Assembly: GCA_021234155.1 (NCBI GenBank)
Contig: JAJEKV010000009.1
Span: 8,872,546 to 8,936,545 of the forward strand
Source: Isoetes taiwanensis
Taxonomy: Eukaryota; Streptophyta; Lycopodiopsida; Isoetales; Isoetaceae
Direction: 5' to 3'
DNA: 64,000 nucleotides
Below, one piece after another: positions 1-11,428 of this stretch (within the stretch, counting starts at the first letter, position 1; each line of letters opens with the position of its first letter). The position numbers were made by a program, and so were the translations under genes. The notes beneath the pieces were generated by a model. The model was not told the origin of the DNA. It ran no database searches and saw nothing but the letters and a program-made list of their open reading frames with translations.

Positions 1-21
1 ATGTTGCCATATTAACACAAC

Positions 22-547
22 ATAACAACCAACACATAACTACCATTAACATTAATTAACACAAACCATTGGGTCCAACATATTTAAATTAAAAGCCCCC
101 TTAAACCCCCTTTGGTTTGGGTGCATACCATTGGGTCCAACACACTTAAATTAAAATCCCCCTTAAACCCCCCTTTGGTTTGGGTGCATATTCACACGGG
201 GGGTGACTCCGGGCAACGAGAGCTGTTGGATAAGCATATTCACCCCTTGTTCCTTAATCTACACCGTACACAAAGTTCCTCGTTTGTGGGGTATGGATGT
301 ACAAAATTTGTTATACTGTATAACAAGATTTACAAAATACTATAAGATTTCAGGCAATATACTATATAGTTTTGATTTTGTACGCAAAAAAAACATAATT
401 ATAAGGGCTCTCACGCCTTCCCTCGCCACCCCCTGTGTGAATATGCACCCAAACCAAAGGGGGTTTAAGGGGGATTTTAATTTAAATGTGTTGGACCCAA
501 TGGTTTGTGTTAATTAATGTTAATGGTAGTTATGTGTTGGTTGTTAT
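22..547. mobile_element. MITE-like element with long terminal inverted repeats, copy 1
   Basis: The two ends are inverted copies of each other. The left end from 22 (ATAACAACCAACACATAAC) reappears in reverse complement ending at 547, and the match continues through the CCTTAAACCCCC and GGTTTGGGTGCATATTCACA blocks, giving arms of over 100 bp. The interior has no credible gene. Part of the left arm is duplicated (the CATTGGGTCCAACA block occurs at 68 and 129). The left half recurs at 12534 and 41957, so this is a dispersed family. No target site duplication could be fixed. Confidence 0.8.
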
Positions 548-577
548 ACTAAAAAACATTTTGGGCCCTTCGGGCCC

Positions 578-943
578 TAACAAAAGCAAACATAGGTAAA
601 CTTTAAGGACCTATACATTAATTACTAAGAAGCTTGGATAATCTAGTTGAACACATGTACAAGAGGGTATGGTTCATGCTAGAACATGGATTAGTTTCAA
701 GAGGAACATGCAATTTGTCCAGATATAAAGATAGCAATAATATATTTAACATTGAGCTATGAGTGTATGACAAAATATTAGTTAACATATCTTTTGAAAA
801 GCCTCCAAATGTTCTCTATAGTGGCAACTAGATCTATTTGAAAACTCCTATGATCTTCTTTCTAAAAGCATGAAATAATCTGTGCCTTTGCAACGTGCAA
901 ATACGTGACCTTCACTTTCTAATGTCCATGCATATGTTCTTAG
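578..943. other. No gene seen
   Basis: AT-rich sequence between the MITE and the first exon-like segment. Just before it, at 563-577, lies a short GGGCCC-TTC-GGGCCC palindrome. No long reading frame or RNA gene is recognisable. Confidence 0.5.
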
Positions 944-1371
944 AGCCTCTTCATCAGATCTGCGACTTTGAGAAGTTCTCCGGAATTTGTTGATGAAATC
1001 AAGGCACTCTCAACAATGCGGCAGGCACTGGTAGAAGGCATTTTTTATTTAAGTCTACCTAGGGATAAGCTCCTAGATGAATGGGCTCTATGTTCTTCAA
1101 AATTTCTTATCAGTGCAGTGCAGAGCTAGGGATCTTGTACTGCAAAGCAAGGCTGCCTCATCATTGCATCAACAGATTTTGGGTTCCTTTTGTTATTCAG
1201 GTTATTTCTTTGATAAGTTTCATTTCGTGAGCCAGTTGGCTTCTTTGGATCATCATTTAGACGCTGGTTATGATGCGGACGGACTACTATGAGCTTTCAA
1301 GGTTAGCAGCTACCAGAGCATCTAATAAGTTTCTGCAAGAACAGAATGAAGAAGTTGAGACTCTCCTATAG
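944..1371 (+). pseudogene. Exon-like segments of an unidentified gene, probably its 3' end
   Basis: After an acceptor-like TTCTTAG, a frame opens at 944 and reads about 61 codons, including EFVDEIKALSTMRQALVEG, to a TAG at about 1127-1129. A second frame continues as RARDLVLQSKAASSLHQQ, which suggests a 5-bp CAGTG duplication or a frameshift. A last segment after a CATTTAG acceptor runs 1261-1371 and ends NEEVETLL-stop, followed by an AT-rich 3'UTR-like stretch. The residue composition looks like a real protein, but I do not recognise the family. It may be a decayed or captured gene fragment. The segments share a strand and plausible splice signals; joining them is an inference. Confidence 0.4.
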
Positions 1372-1442
1372 TAATTCTGTTTTTGTTTTGAAACATTGTA
1401 CCGTCTATTATATATTTAATATAAAAATGCACTCGTTCCCTC

Positions 1443-2006
<564 letters not shown>

Positions 2007-2165
2007 CAACAGGCAATTGGGTGAATCACTGCTATACTCAAGAATATCTTCAGGAATGTATGGCACCCAATCCATTTTTATCTCTTTCATTGGAACAATC
2101 ATCTCTCTTTCCATTTGCACGGGCTTTATGCCAACCTTATCTGATGGCGAAAATCGCGATGTTAC
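2007..2165 (-). pseudogene. Exon-like segment, unidentified protein
   Basis: On the minus strand a TTCTTGTAG acceptor is followed by 159 bp (53 codons, phase 0 at both ends) and then a GTAAGAG donor. The translation is fully open, contains VGIKPVQMEREMIVPMKEIK and then MDWVPYIPEDILEYSSDS, and looks like protein. I cannot name the family. It lies on the same strand as, and downstream of, the uL14-like piece at 2577-2969, but nothing shows the two belong to one gene. Confidence 0.45.
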
Positions 2166-2576
2166 CTACAAGAACAGAAAGCACACGTGCTTAAATTACT
2201 GTTAATTGGCATTTTTTCCACTTACAGCCACAACCGCTGGAATATATATGAATTGCATTGCATTTTGGAAATCCATGAATTGGGATGCAGATGTCATTTG
2301 GAAACAAGCATATGGATGTATCAGACATGCATAATCAAAGAACATTCTTGATCAGAAAGCTTGACTTACGTTCAGTGCAGCCTAAATTCTCAGAACATAT
2401 CTAAATGAAATGGATTGTAATGGATAGAGATCAAAAACCTTCATGGCCGAAGATGTGCCCAGAACAGGTTGAAACCAAATAGTCTATGGCAAAGAATAGA
2501 TGCACCAGCTGAAATGGCCAAAAAAGATAAGACTCAAGGAAACCTCTGATTCATAAGTGAAACCAATCTGCAGCTA

Positions 2577-2969
2577 TTAGACCTGCAGTTTTCGTTCGCA
2601 TAGCTCGGCTGCAACAGGACCAAAAATACGAGTTCCGATTGGTTCGCCCTGCTTATTTATTAGCACAACTGCATTCTCCTCGAACTTAATTTGACTGCCA
2701 TCATTTCTTTTGGCAATAAACTCCTTGATCTTCTGTCTAGCCCTTGCATCATCGAAATTACCTATCATGGATTGTATCTGAGGTTCTAGCTCTTCTGAAA
2801 GGAAGCCTGTGTATGAGTTTGCATGCAAACATTTGCCTAGCGAGAACCAAATGGAAAAAATGATACCCACCAGCGGAAGAATAGTGTAGCTCTTCTTCAC
2901 CGAATCATTTTCACATAAACCAGAAGCAAGCCCTATGTTTGATTTATCTCTGAAGCCGTGTTGTGCCAT
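2577..2969 (-). pseudogene. Ribosomal protein uL14-like (mitochondrial type) fragment
   Basis: The last ~40 residues ([18 protein letters not shown] followed by [12 protein letters not shown]) match the conserved C-terminal core of uL14, especially the plant mitochondrial form, which has DGS-hydrophobic-KF before [12 protein letters not shown]. The expected tail (E/L-R-x-K-x-hydrophobic-K-I-L-x-L-A) is missing: the frame ends ELCERKLQV-stop, with a possible GT donor after CTGCAG. The first ~90 residues do not resemble uL14 and may be intron or another exon. The adjacent + strand LINE begins within tens of bases of the 5' end of this frame, which may have broken the gene. Best read as a gene fragment. 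Confidence 0.5.
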
Positions 2970-4738
2970 TGGAAAACTCTTCCGAGAGTGTCACACCTCC
3001 AACGCACGTTGGAGGTTCCTCGGACCAGGTGGTGCGCTCTGGCCAATTAGTGCCTCCAACACTCGTTGGAGGTTCTGGGGTTCAGGCAAGACCCTCTTTA
3101 TCTGCCGAAGTTGCTGCTGGGCTACTAGCTCCTCCGACATAGGTTGGAAGTCCCTCATATCAGTTCAGACCTCATGTGCCTGTAGAGTGCTCCTCTGGAC
3201 AGGCTGCACCTAATAGTGTTGCACGGGCGGCACCTCCAACACAGGTTGGAAGTTCCTTGGTGCGAACTACTTCTACAGGTAGTGCTCGGGTGGTGGTGCA
3301 ACCTCCACAAACTGGTGTACGTCCAACTCAGGGCAGGAGGAGTTTCCCCCTCTTCCCCCTCGGCAGCCTGGGGCGACATCCTCTTCCATCCCCCGAGCTG
3401 CATCGACCACACCTTAGAGATCATCCGTCTGCTTGCTCGAAAGTTACGTGTGTCTGGTTCTCTGAGTGGCTTTGCAAGGGCCTGGCGGCTCCCGCCACCT
3501 CGGCTCGTGTCTCAGAGGCCATGGTGGATAATAACAGGAAGGAAGTTGTGTCCTATCTCCAGCAATTGCAAGCCAAGCAAGACTCTATGGATGTCCAGCT
3601 CCCATCAGACGAAATTTTTTATGAGGTTCAGGAGTGCAGGGCAACCTTTGAGCGTTTTGGGGCTCCAGTGGTGCAGATTAGCCATGAGGATCATCGACGA
3701 CATGTGGAGTAGTTGGTTGCGTGTTCCGTGGTCTGCCACTTCACTGGCCCTTTCCTGGATCTGAAGCGCGTGGGATCTTGGCTGTCTGGACACCTTCACA
3801 AGCTAGGGCTCCCTGCTTATCAATCTATCAAGCTTGTGGCAAAAGATCAACGTTGTTTTCTTTTGATGGTTGAATCTCCTGAACCGGCTGCTCAACTCAT
3901 AGAACGAGGTGTTGATCCTCTCTGGAAACACTTCTTGCTCTATCAACAGTATGTTTAAGCCAGATGCCTTACGTGCCCCCTTCTGGTTTGCTATCGAAGA
4001 TTTTCCTCGAGTTACAGGATTCCAAGTTCATTTCTGCCATTGCTAATGAGATTGGACTCCATTTGCAACACTCCATAACCAACGGCATCACCAAGGTTTG
4101 CGTGGCAAGGCCCATTCATCGTGATTTGCCTCAAAATTGTTGTCCAAAGCGGGCCCATGTTCTTTCCATTTAAGCTGTCCTTGTTGAATGGTCCTGAGCT
4201 AGCTCTCATGTTTCCTGAAGCCCCTCTCTTTGCTCAATATCGTAGGGTTCACCAACAGGATTCTCCATCTGCTCCTCCGGCACTCCATGCTCCTAGGTCA
4301 GCTCCCACCTCAGTGGATATCTCACAAGTCCCTGTGCCTGTGATTGCCCCCCCTGCTCTTCCAGTTGCAGCTCCTCCACCTCAGTCTCTAGATCACCAAA
4401 TGCTGAGACTGGCTGAAATCCAGAAATCGCAAGAGCAAATTGAAGAGGCTCGTGGGCAGTATATGGACATTGATCGGCGTGGCATCCACCCACCACCTAA
4501 ACATCCACTGGCTCTTCGTCAACCACGAAAGTCTGCTAAGGGATCTAATTCCTCTGCGTCCCAGCCCTCAGTTCCTGCTTCAGGTGGCACTGCCCCTCCC
4601 ATTGCATCCCATGGTGGTCGCTTTGATCCACTTCAGTGGGCTGATTTGGTTGATGAGGTTGCTGCCATGCCAGGTGCCCAGGAAACATCCTCAAGTTCCC
4701 TACTTGTGGTCTCATCTGAATTGGCCCCATCACAAGAT
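2953..4738 (+). pseudogene. LINE ORF1 (RNA-binding, DUF4283-like), broken
   Basis: One frame runs from about 2953 to 3958 with TAG stops at 3140 and 3710. It starts with a proline-rich region in which the peptide PPTxVG recurs four times. A middle segment (residues such as FFLLMVESPEPAAQLIERG around 3850-3920, read loosely) resembles the DUF4283 N-terminal part. After a frameshift near 4010-4025, SKFISAIANEIGLHLQHS and KVCVARPIHRDLPQN match the usual xxAIAxxIG...RVCVxxD pattern of plant LINE ORF1. The final third (4200-4738) is Pro/Ser-rich. ORF1 proteins coat the element RNA. The four PPTxVG repeats are encoded by near-palindromic DNA (see repeat 2996-3252). Confidence 0.65.
2996..3252 (+). 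repeat. Four palindromic repeats encoding PPTxVG
   Basis: CCTCCAAC-n4-GTTGGAGG or close variants occur at 2996-3015, 3053-3072, 3131-3150 and 3233-3252. Each is a short inverted repeat and all four lie in one reading frame, giving PPTHVGGS, PPTLVGGS, PPT-stop-VGS and PPTQVGSS. Confidence 0.8.
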
Positions 4739-4740
4739 CA

Positions 4741-7700
4741 ATGCGGTTAGTCTCATGGAATGTTCAGGGGGTAGCCTCATCCCCCCTCAAGCGAAGTCGT
4801 ATTTCTTTTTACTTATCTAGATTGGATGCTCAGTTTGTATGTCTTCAAGAGCATAAGTGTCGTAAGGGAGAAGTATCAAAGCTTGCAGACATGATTGGTC
4901 GCAGGTTTAATGTCCTTATCGCAGCAGCTGATTCTGCCAGTGCAGGGGTCGTGATAGCATGGCTTCCTTCCTTGCCAGTCATCTTTACTCAGGCTGATCG
5001 CTTTGGTCGTTGGGCCCTGATTGTATGGCAGGAACAAGGGGTTAAATATGGTCTAATTAATGTTTATGCCCACAATAGACCTCATCAGAGAGCTTCACTG
5101 TGGGCCTCTTTGCGAGGGAAGATACTCAGCTTGGGCTGATGGCTTCTTGTTGGGGATCTCAATATGGTGGAAGTGGAGTCTGATCGGTTGGGGGTGACCT
5201 CTACAGTGGTGTCTGGTTTTGAACTCCAGCAGTGGCTTCGTCTACTCCATGACTGCAACCTCTCGGAGATTGATGGTGAAGGTGCCTTCACTTGGTGCAA
5301 TGGTCAAGTTGGTGGGGGTCGCGCAAGCTCTCGGTTGGATAGAGCTTATTGGAATGCAGATACAGAGTTAACTCAGTTTCAGACCACCATCCGCAATTCA
5401 TTTCAGACGAGCCCCTGCAGCAGCGGCGGCCTGGAAGGACGTGTTTTCGCTTGAACGTGAAGTTCTTAAAGGATGCTGACTTTCAAGAAGGTTGCAAGAA
5501 TACTTGGACAACTGCCTTCAATCGACGTCGAGGTATGACTGGCATAGTGGATGCAATTGCGGCAGTCAAGGGTTTTGTCAAAGAGTGGGGTCGAGAGTCT
5601 GTAGCAGCAGGTCGTGTTTTACTGGACACTTTGTATCAGGACCTGCTCCATTCTCGACAGGGATGTCTTCCAGGTGTTCATGATCGTGATATTTTGGCAC
5701 AGATCCAAGCATTGGAGGAGGAGCAAATTCAGCAAGCAAAGATGAAGGCAGGTCTGCAGTGGTTTCGTGACGGGGACCATTGTACGGGCTTCTTTTTTCG
5801 TGCAGCTAAGAGGCGTCGCATGACGTCAACCATGTCCTCATTGCTTTTGCCGAATGGTTCGATGCTAACAGAGTCGACTGAACTCAGGCAGCATCTGCAT
5901 AACCACTTCCAGACGTTTTTTGCTGAGAAACATCTTCCCTTCAATCAGAAATGCAAGATGCTGTTTTATCTAGGATTTCCCCCATCATCTCTGGTGAGCA
6001 GCGAGAGTCAATAGAGGCGGCTATGACAGCTGACGATTTAAAATCGGCAGTCTTTAACTGAAAAGAGGCAAATGCCCAGGTTTGGATGGTTTGCCAATTG
6101 AGTTCTTCCAGGAGTATTGGGAATGGCTGGAGCCAGATGTGTACGATGCTTTCTGTGACGTTCTGCGGTCCACTGCTTTGGATAGAATTCTAAACACAGG
6201 TGCCATCTCACTCATCCCCAAAGTCAAGGATCCTTAGACTATTTCAGATTGGCGGCCCATCACCTTATTGTCATCCGTATATAAGATCTTCGCCAAGGTT
6301 TTTGCAGAACGGGTAAAGGACATCTTGGCAGAGTCCATCTCAACAACCCAGTCAGGTTTTCTTCCAAAACGGTGCATTTTGAATAATGTTGTTGCTGCTT
6401 ACGAGGGAATTTATTGGGCACGTAGGCAAAACCTTCCAATTGTATACCTTAAGCTTGATTTTTCAAAAGCTTATGACAGTGTCAGCTGGGAATTCATGCG
6501 TCGTTGTATGCTAAGACTGGGATTTGGGGAACAATTCACATCAGATATCATGAAGCTGCATATCTCTGTTCGGGCGACTATTCTGTTCCATGGTAAGCCA
6601 TCACATGCCTTTTCACTCGGTCGTGGTATTCGCCAGGGATGCCTTTTAGCACCATTGCTTTTCACAATTGTTGCAGAGGCTTTGTCACAGTTATTCACCA
6701 TTGCAACGACAGACGGCACACAAGAGGTTTGTAATCAATATGCAGACGACACGTTCCTCTTCCTAGTCGCTAATGATGAGAACCTGCTTTTAGACACTTT
6801 TTCACTGGCTTCCGGTGTTCTTATGGGGTGGCAGAAGTGTACAGCTTTGTGGACATTGGATAATCCGGCTCCGGCATGTGTTCACGATTATCCATGGAAA
6901 TTACTTGCGCATGGACAGGCCATCAAGTTGTTGGGGATTCCAGTTGGCATCCATGTTATTATGGGAGCTGCATGGGAGGAGATCATTAGGGGTTTGGAGA
7001 AGCACTTGTTCTGGTGGTCCACTGCTAAGTTGTCTCTTGCAGGTCGCATTACAGTGGCCACGTCAGTCCTTAGTAGTACCCATGTTTATATGGCATCCTT
7101 ACTGCTAGCACCACAGATCAAAGTGCGTGAGCTTGTTGCAATAGTTCGGAACTTTATTTGGGCAGGTACTGAGGAAGGTGTTGTGGTTAAGGTGGCTTGG
7201 TCGAAGTGCATCCTTCCAAAATGGGCAGGTGGTCTGGATATAATGGACTTATTACTGCAAAGCAAAGTGCTTGTTTCAAAGTTCATTTGGAGACTCCTGA
7301 ATGGTGAGGATGACTCTCCTGGTTCACGCCTTCTTAGACAAGCTCTTGGTCACTGTATCCCTCTAGGCAAGAAGGCTGTCAAACCAGTCCTACCTTGGGC
7401 TTTATTTCAGACTCTGCAGCCTTTTCCAAGCGCTTCTCCATTTTTGCATGGCTTGTTGGCAGCATGGGAGGCAGTCAAACATCTTTTCTGGCCATGCCCC
7501 TCTATCCACACCCTATTGGAGACTCCATGGTGGTGGGCACCACTGCCTCTAGACCTCTCAGCACCTCCATTGGCAGCCTCAGTTCATCCCGTTACACAGA
7601 GACGATGGGTTCTTGCAGGTGTTGTCTCTATTCAAGCATGGTATGAGGAGGGTCGCTTGCTGTCTTGGCCTGAATTTCAGGCAACATTTCTGCTCTCTCG

Positions 7701-8301
7701 TTGGGATGTATCTCTATGGGAGAAGGTCGCAGAAAATTTGCCTCTCATAGTGCAAGTTGGTGCTGCTGAAAGGGTGCCATGGGACTGTCATGAAAATATT
7801 CACAAAGGCAAGCAATTTGTCAGATCAGTATATCGCCTTCTTTTAGCACCACAACCCCTCCAATTGCCAGATGGGTGGCACCTACATGTTCCACAGCCCA
7901 CTTTAGGTTGCTCCACCCTAAAGTCTATGTACTGTGGTGGCAGGTTATCCACAGGTGCCTGCGGGTTCATGCCTTTCGACATCGCTATGATCCTCGCATA
8001 TCTGCAGTATGCCCGCTCTGCCTCTCGGACGTTGAGACTCTTGAGCATTGTCTCGTTGATTGTCCTGAGGTTCAACCAGCGTGGTCCTGGCTACAAGGTT
8101 TGTTTAACAGTACATTGGACTGCCGATCCATCCTTTTGGCGTCTTATCTCAACGCATGGCCTCCAGCTAAATAAAGGGCATTTCATCTTGGTTCCGGTTG
8201 GCTCCTATGGTCGATATGGGAGCGTCGCAGACACCACATCTTTCAGGGCATTTATTCATCTGCACACAGTGTTATTACAGTGGCCCAAAAAACGATATTG
8301 A
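4741..8301 (+). pseudogene. LINE ORF2: endonuclease, reverse transcriptase, zf-RVT
   Basis: The endonuclease starts MRLVSWNVQGV with the catalytic Glu in LQEHK, then VGDLNMVE and SDHH motifs. There is an in-frame TGA at 5137 and a frameshift near 5400. The linker (5400-6014) is followed by another frame change. The RT runs from GKCPGLDGLPIEFF (6067) through TAG (about 6235), WRPITLLSSVYKI, FSKAYDSVSWEF, GIRQGCLLAPLLF and the catalytic QYADDTFLF, and stays open to about 7920. A frameshift there moves the zf-RVT domain (VLWWQVIHRCLRVH then CPLCLSDVETLEHCLVDCPE) to another frame at about 7925-8174. The RT active site itself is preserved. Confidence 0.85.
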
Positions 8302-8532
8302 CAGCCTACGAGTGTTCTTCCCTTGACTCAGAACTGGTGGAACGCATCTGGATTCAATATCTTCGAATTGATTCTTATCATTAGTCTCCTATGCTGGAGT
8401 AAGTACATTGTGCTCCAGGCTCGTGCTCTTGTGGCATCTCTGTGAGCTTATACAGTTAGATGAGACATGTAAATTTTGTACTTTTTCTCTGATTAATAAA
8501 CTTTTTGGCTTTCGTCCTTCAAAAAAAAAAAA

Positions 8533-9199
8533 TGGCCCTAATCCACACAACTCTAAAAAAAACCCTAAAAATAATGGGAGGATATTCACACCCACCACAA
8601 AAAAAACCTCCACCACAGGATTTGCCCCCTTTTCTAAAATCAACGGCTAACAAAAGTGTGCACTCTAGAAATACTATTTAGTACACCTGGATGAATACGG
8701 CCACCAAATAATATGCAAACCTTAGAGAAAACAGTACAAAACAAAAAAAAAAAACCCATGTTATAATGCTAGATTGTGGTGTTATGGGACAAAATGGGTC
8801 TCAATGGCCTTTGTTAAACATCGATTGTAGATGTAGCCTTGCTGCACGAGCTCTATAACTATTTCACCCTATTATAGTGCGTTCAACTTCTATTGATTTA
8901 ACAGGGGAATAGGAAGCCACAACTAGTGGCGTGGTTTGTTTTGCAGCATTGGTGTTTCTCAAACACATGATCATATATCGATGAATCTATACATTCATTA
9001 TTATTCTTAATACGATTGACAGATAGTATGAATGATCGCATTCCATGTTTCATATTCCATATTCATTTTCTAAGTGGTTCCAATATATCATTTTACTTAC
9101 AATGAAATTCATCTTTTAGAAAATAATCTCTAGGCCTCGAAGGGGCCAAAATTTTTGTTTTACATTCATAACCCATTATATCAGTTATATACAATTATA
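8533..9199. other. No gene seen
   Basis: AT-rich flank 3' of the LINE tail with several short A runs. No repeat or reading frame worth naming. Confidence 0.5.
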
Positions 9200-9299
9200 T
9201 AAGCTGCCCCCTTATAAGTAGAGATTTGGGGCCGTCCAGATCTGAGATTAACGGTCTACGCAGCGACACCCAAATCTCTACTTATAAGGGGGCAGCTTA
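9200..9299. repeat. Perfect 31-bp inverted repeat (100-bp hairpin)
   Basis: TAAGCTGCCCCCTTATAAG and 12 further bases at 9200-9230 are exactly reverse-complemented at 9269-9299, leaving a 38-base loop. It could be a tiny MITE or a young hairpin-RNA locus; the sequence alone does not decide. Confidence 0.9.
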
Positions 9300-9496
9300 A
9301 GCCAAATTGATTTAGGCCGTCGAATGTGCTGGATATATGGCCCAGATGGTGCCATGTGTATTGAATGCATTCAATGCCACATGATGGGGTGGCAGCAATA
9401 TTTAATAACCATTAATGCCACGCGATGCGGTGGCAAGTATTTTTATAACCCATTAGCTACGTGGTACAAAACTTGAAAGGAATGTATTATGTACTA

Positions 9497-9633
9497 GGTA
9501 ATTTTCAGTAGGAGAGCCATTACGCAGTGTAAAGTGCCCGGCGGCTCCGCCAGACGAGGCGGCGCATGAGCGGCGGAGCCGGGAGTGCGCCGCCGGCACT
9601 TTACATGCGTAATACTCTCCTACTGAAAATTAC
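9497..9633. repeat. 137-bp fold-back, ~46-bp arms with nested GC-rich stem
   Basis: GGTAATTTTCAGTAGGAGAG at 9497 pairs with its reverse complement ending at 9633. Pairing continues through ATTACGCA and GTAAAGTGCC(C)GGCGGC with only 1-2 base bulges, and an inner GGCTCCGCC/GGCGGAGCC stem closes the loop. Pairing may extend outward to ATGTATTATGTAC/GTAATACAT. The GC-rich core sits in AT-rich surroundings. Likely a MITE; a microRNA-like precursor is an alternative. Confidence 0.85.
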
Positions 9634-9638
9634 CAGAC

Positions 9639-10241
9639 GTAATACATGGTTGCTTGAAATTCCGTCCATTGACATTTCGCCACGTGTCTTTTGATCTCGG
9701 CTATGGCGGAAGAGCTATGGCGGCAGTGGCAGCGGCAGTGGCTATGGCGGAAGAGCTTCGTTGGGCAGGAGCTATGGTGGTCACAGACCTTCGAAGTATA
9801 AAAAGCATGAATAGGGCTCCAAATACAGATATATAACAGAAAAACGTGAGCTTAATCCGGGTAGGAGGGCATAAAATCCAATTTTTTCTCGGCATGTTGA
9901 AGCTGTGGGTCAGCAAATCTGCTCCAAATCTGAAAACGTAGAAACAAATAGAAACAGAACAAGTGCAAATTCATAAGTCCGGCGGATCTTGTTCTGCTGC
10001 GAGCAGAGGAAACTTGTTGAGGAAACCGCTAAACAAGTGCAGATTCATAAGTCCGGCGGATCTTGTTCTGCTGCGAGCAGAGGAAACTTGTTGAGGAAAC
10101 CGCACAAAGCAGAGGAAACTTGTTGAGGAAACCGCACAAAGCAGAGAAAACTTAGCGGCGCCGCTTCAAAAATATCAGAGAGTTTTTACAGGATATAAAA
10201 GTAGCCAAAAAACCCAGTAATTTCAAGCAACCATGTATTAC
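9639..10241. mobile_element. 603-bp element with 23-bp perfect terminal inverted repeats
   Basis: GTAATACATGGTTGCTTGAA plus three bases (ATT) at 9639-9661 is exactly reverse-complemented at 10219-10241. The interior holds an 18-bp repeat of GGCTATGGCGGAAGAGCT (9699 and 9740), a TATAAAAA-like stretch near 9797, and the tandem array 9958-10140. No protein is encoded. The left terminus lies 6 bp outside the preceding hairpin and shares the GTAATACAT end, so the two may be nested parts of one family. No clear target site duplication. Confidence 0.65.
9958..10147. repeat. Tandem array, 74-bp unit x2 plus 32-bp subunit
   Basis: AACAAGTGCAAATTCATAAG... repeats at a 74-bp period (9958 and 10032), with only single-base differences. 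The 3' part (GCAGAGGAAACTTGTTGAGG) then repeats again at a 32-bp period up to about 10147. Confidence 0.9.
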
Positions 10242-11428
10242 TTTTCTTTTAAAATACTAGAATCATGGTTCTTTACGATTGCTTAATTTCTCTGCCTAAG
10301 ATTGCTTCTGCGTGGAATTCTAAGTAAGATCACGGTCGAGGCACCCAACATCTAATAGAGCCATGCCGGATTTGTTTTGCAACAATCGGTTCTTCTCCCT
10401 CTTGATTGACCTGATTTTCTATGGTCCGTGGTTAGCCGACCTGATCTGCCATTATGGAACTGCTTGTGCTTAAGAACAGCTTCTTCTTCAGTGACTTACA
10501 ACAGGTGTGTTAATCCATCTCTGTGTTTTGTTTGAGTTCATATTTATGGAATTTTTTCCAATATACATAGAGTTGTATCTGACATTTTGCTTCTGATTTT
10601 CATTGAGTGGAATCATTCCTTCTGGAATACTTGTGTGGTGGATATATCAAATGTGATTTTGTGGTGAAGCTTAAGAGGCTCCAGTAATTACGTAGCTGGT
10701 AGGTACCAGTTTATTCTACGTACAATTGTATCTTGTTACCCTTTTTGTTTCGTATCAGATATTTCCGCTCTCCTTTCTCTTACATCGTTAGATTTCTATT
10801 CATTGCAAGCAGATAAGCGACGGTAGTTAACGTATCTGCATGGTTGGGCATTGGTCATGTTGGTTTTAGGAGCTCACAGCTTATTTTGGCTGCATGTTAT
10901 AAAATTCCTTGACAATAGAGTTTTTGTTGGTTTTGCAGGTCGCAGCAATCGGGTAAAAAATAACATGATAATATAGAGTGGAGGTATGATTGGGAAAACC
11001 CTGCCTATTTGATACGAAGAGATCTGATGAGTGTCTTCATTTGCAGTACTGGTGAATCAAGTCATTCCTTTGATGAATCCATAGAGGACAATTATTGTCA
11101 TCTGGCCTGGGGTGGTTGGATATTTTCTTTGCTATTGTATCTTGAATCATGTGACAACTGCTTATCCTTTATGGCTTGCCTTTGTGATATCTGAATTCAT
11201 ATGCTTTCTAAGAACCGTATGCAGATTAGATGCTATTGTGATTTAAGGTTTTGAAGCTCACATATTTTTTGTAGCCTTTCAGCTTATTCTATGGAATAAG
11301 GAAAATGATTACCACAACCTTCTTGCTTTGGCAACATTATCTTGAGAGGTATAAATCAGGTATGTTCTAATTTAAGTTTCAATTTAATTTCTTCTTTTTG
11401 TCGTGTATGTAGAGCACTCTTAATAAAG
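10242..11428. other. No gene seen
   Basis: T-rich sequence with short frames only. It could include untranslated exon or intron of an unknown transcript, but no splice-linked coding segments were found. Confidence 0.4.

Larger units (their letters stand above)
2990..8532 (+). mobile_element. LINE (non-LTR retrotransposon) with zf-RVT end, degenerate
   Basis: Order is ORF1-like region, apurinic endonuclease, reverse transcriptase, RNase-H-region zinc-finger (zf-RVT) and an A-rich 3' tail (A12 at 8521-8532 after an AATAAA-like ATTAATAAAC). This is the standard plant L1 layout. There are at least four in-frame stops and four frameshifts, so it is dead. The exact 5' end is uncertain; the ORF1 frame is open from about 2953. 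No target site duplication was identified. Confidence 0.85.

Noticed and set aside
563-577. GGGCCCTTCGGGCCC as a terminator hairpin
   Set aside because: Rho-independent terminators are not a plant nuclear feature, and there is no gene upstream.
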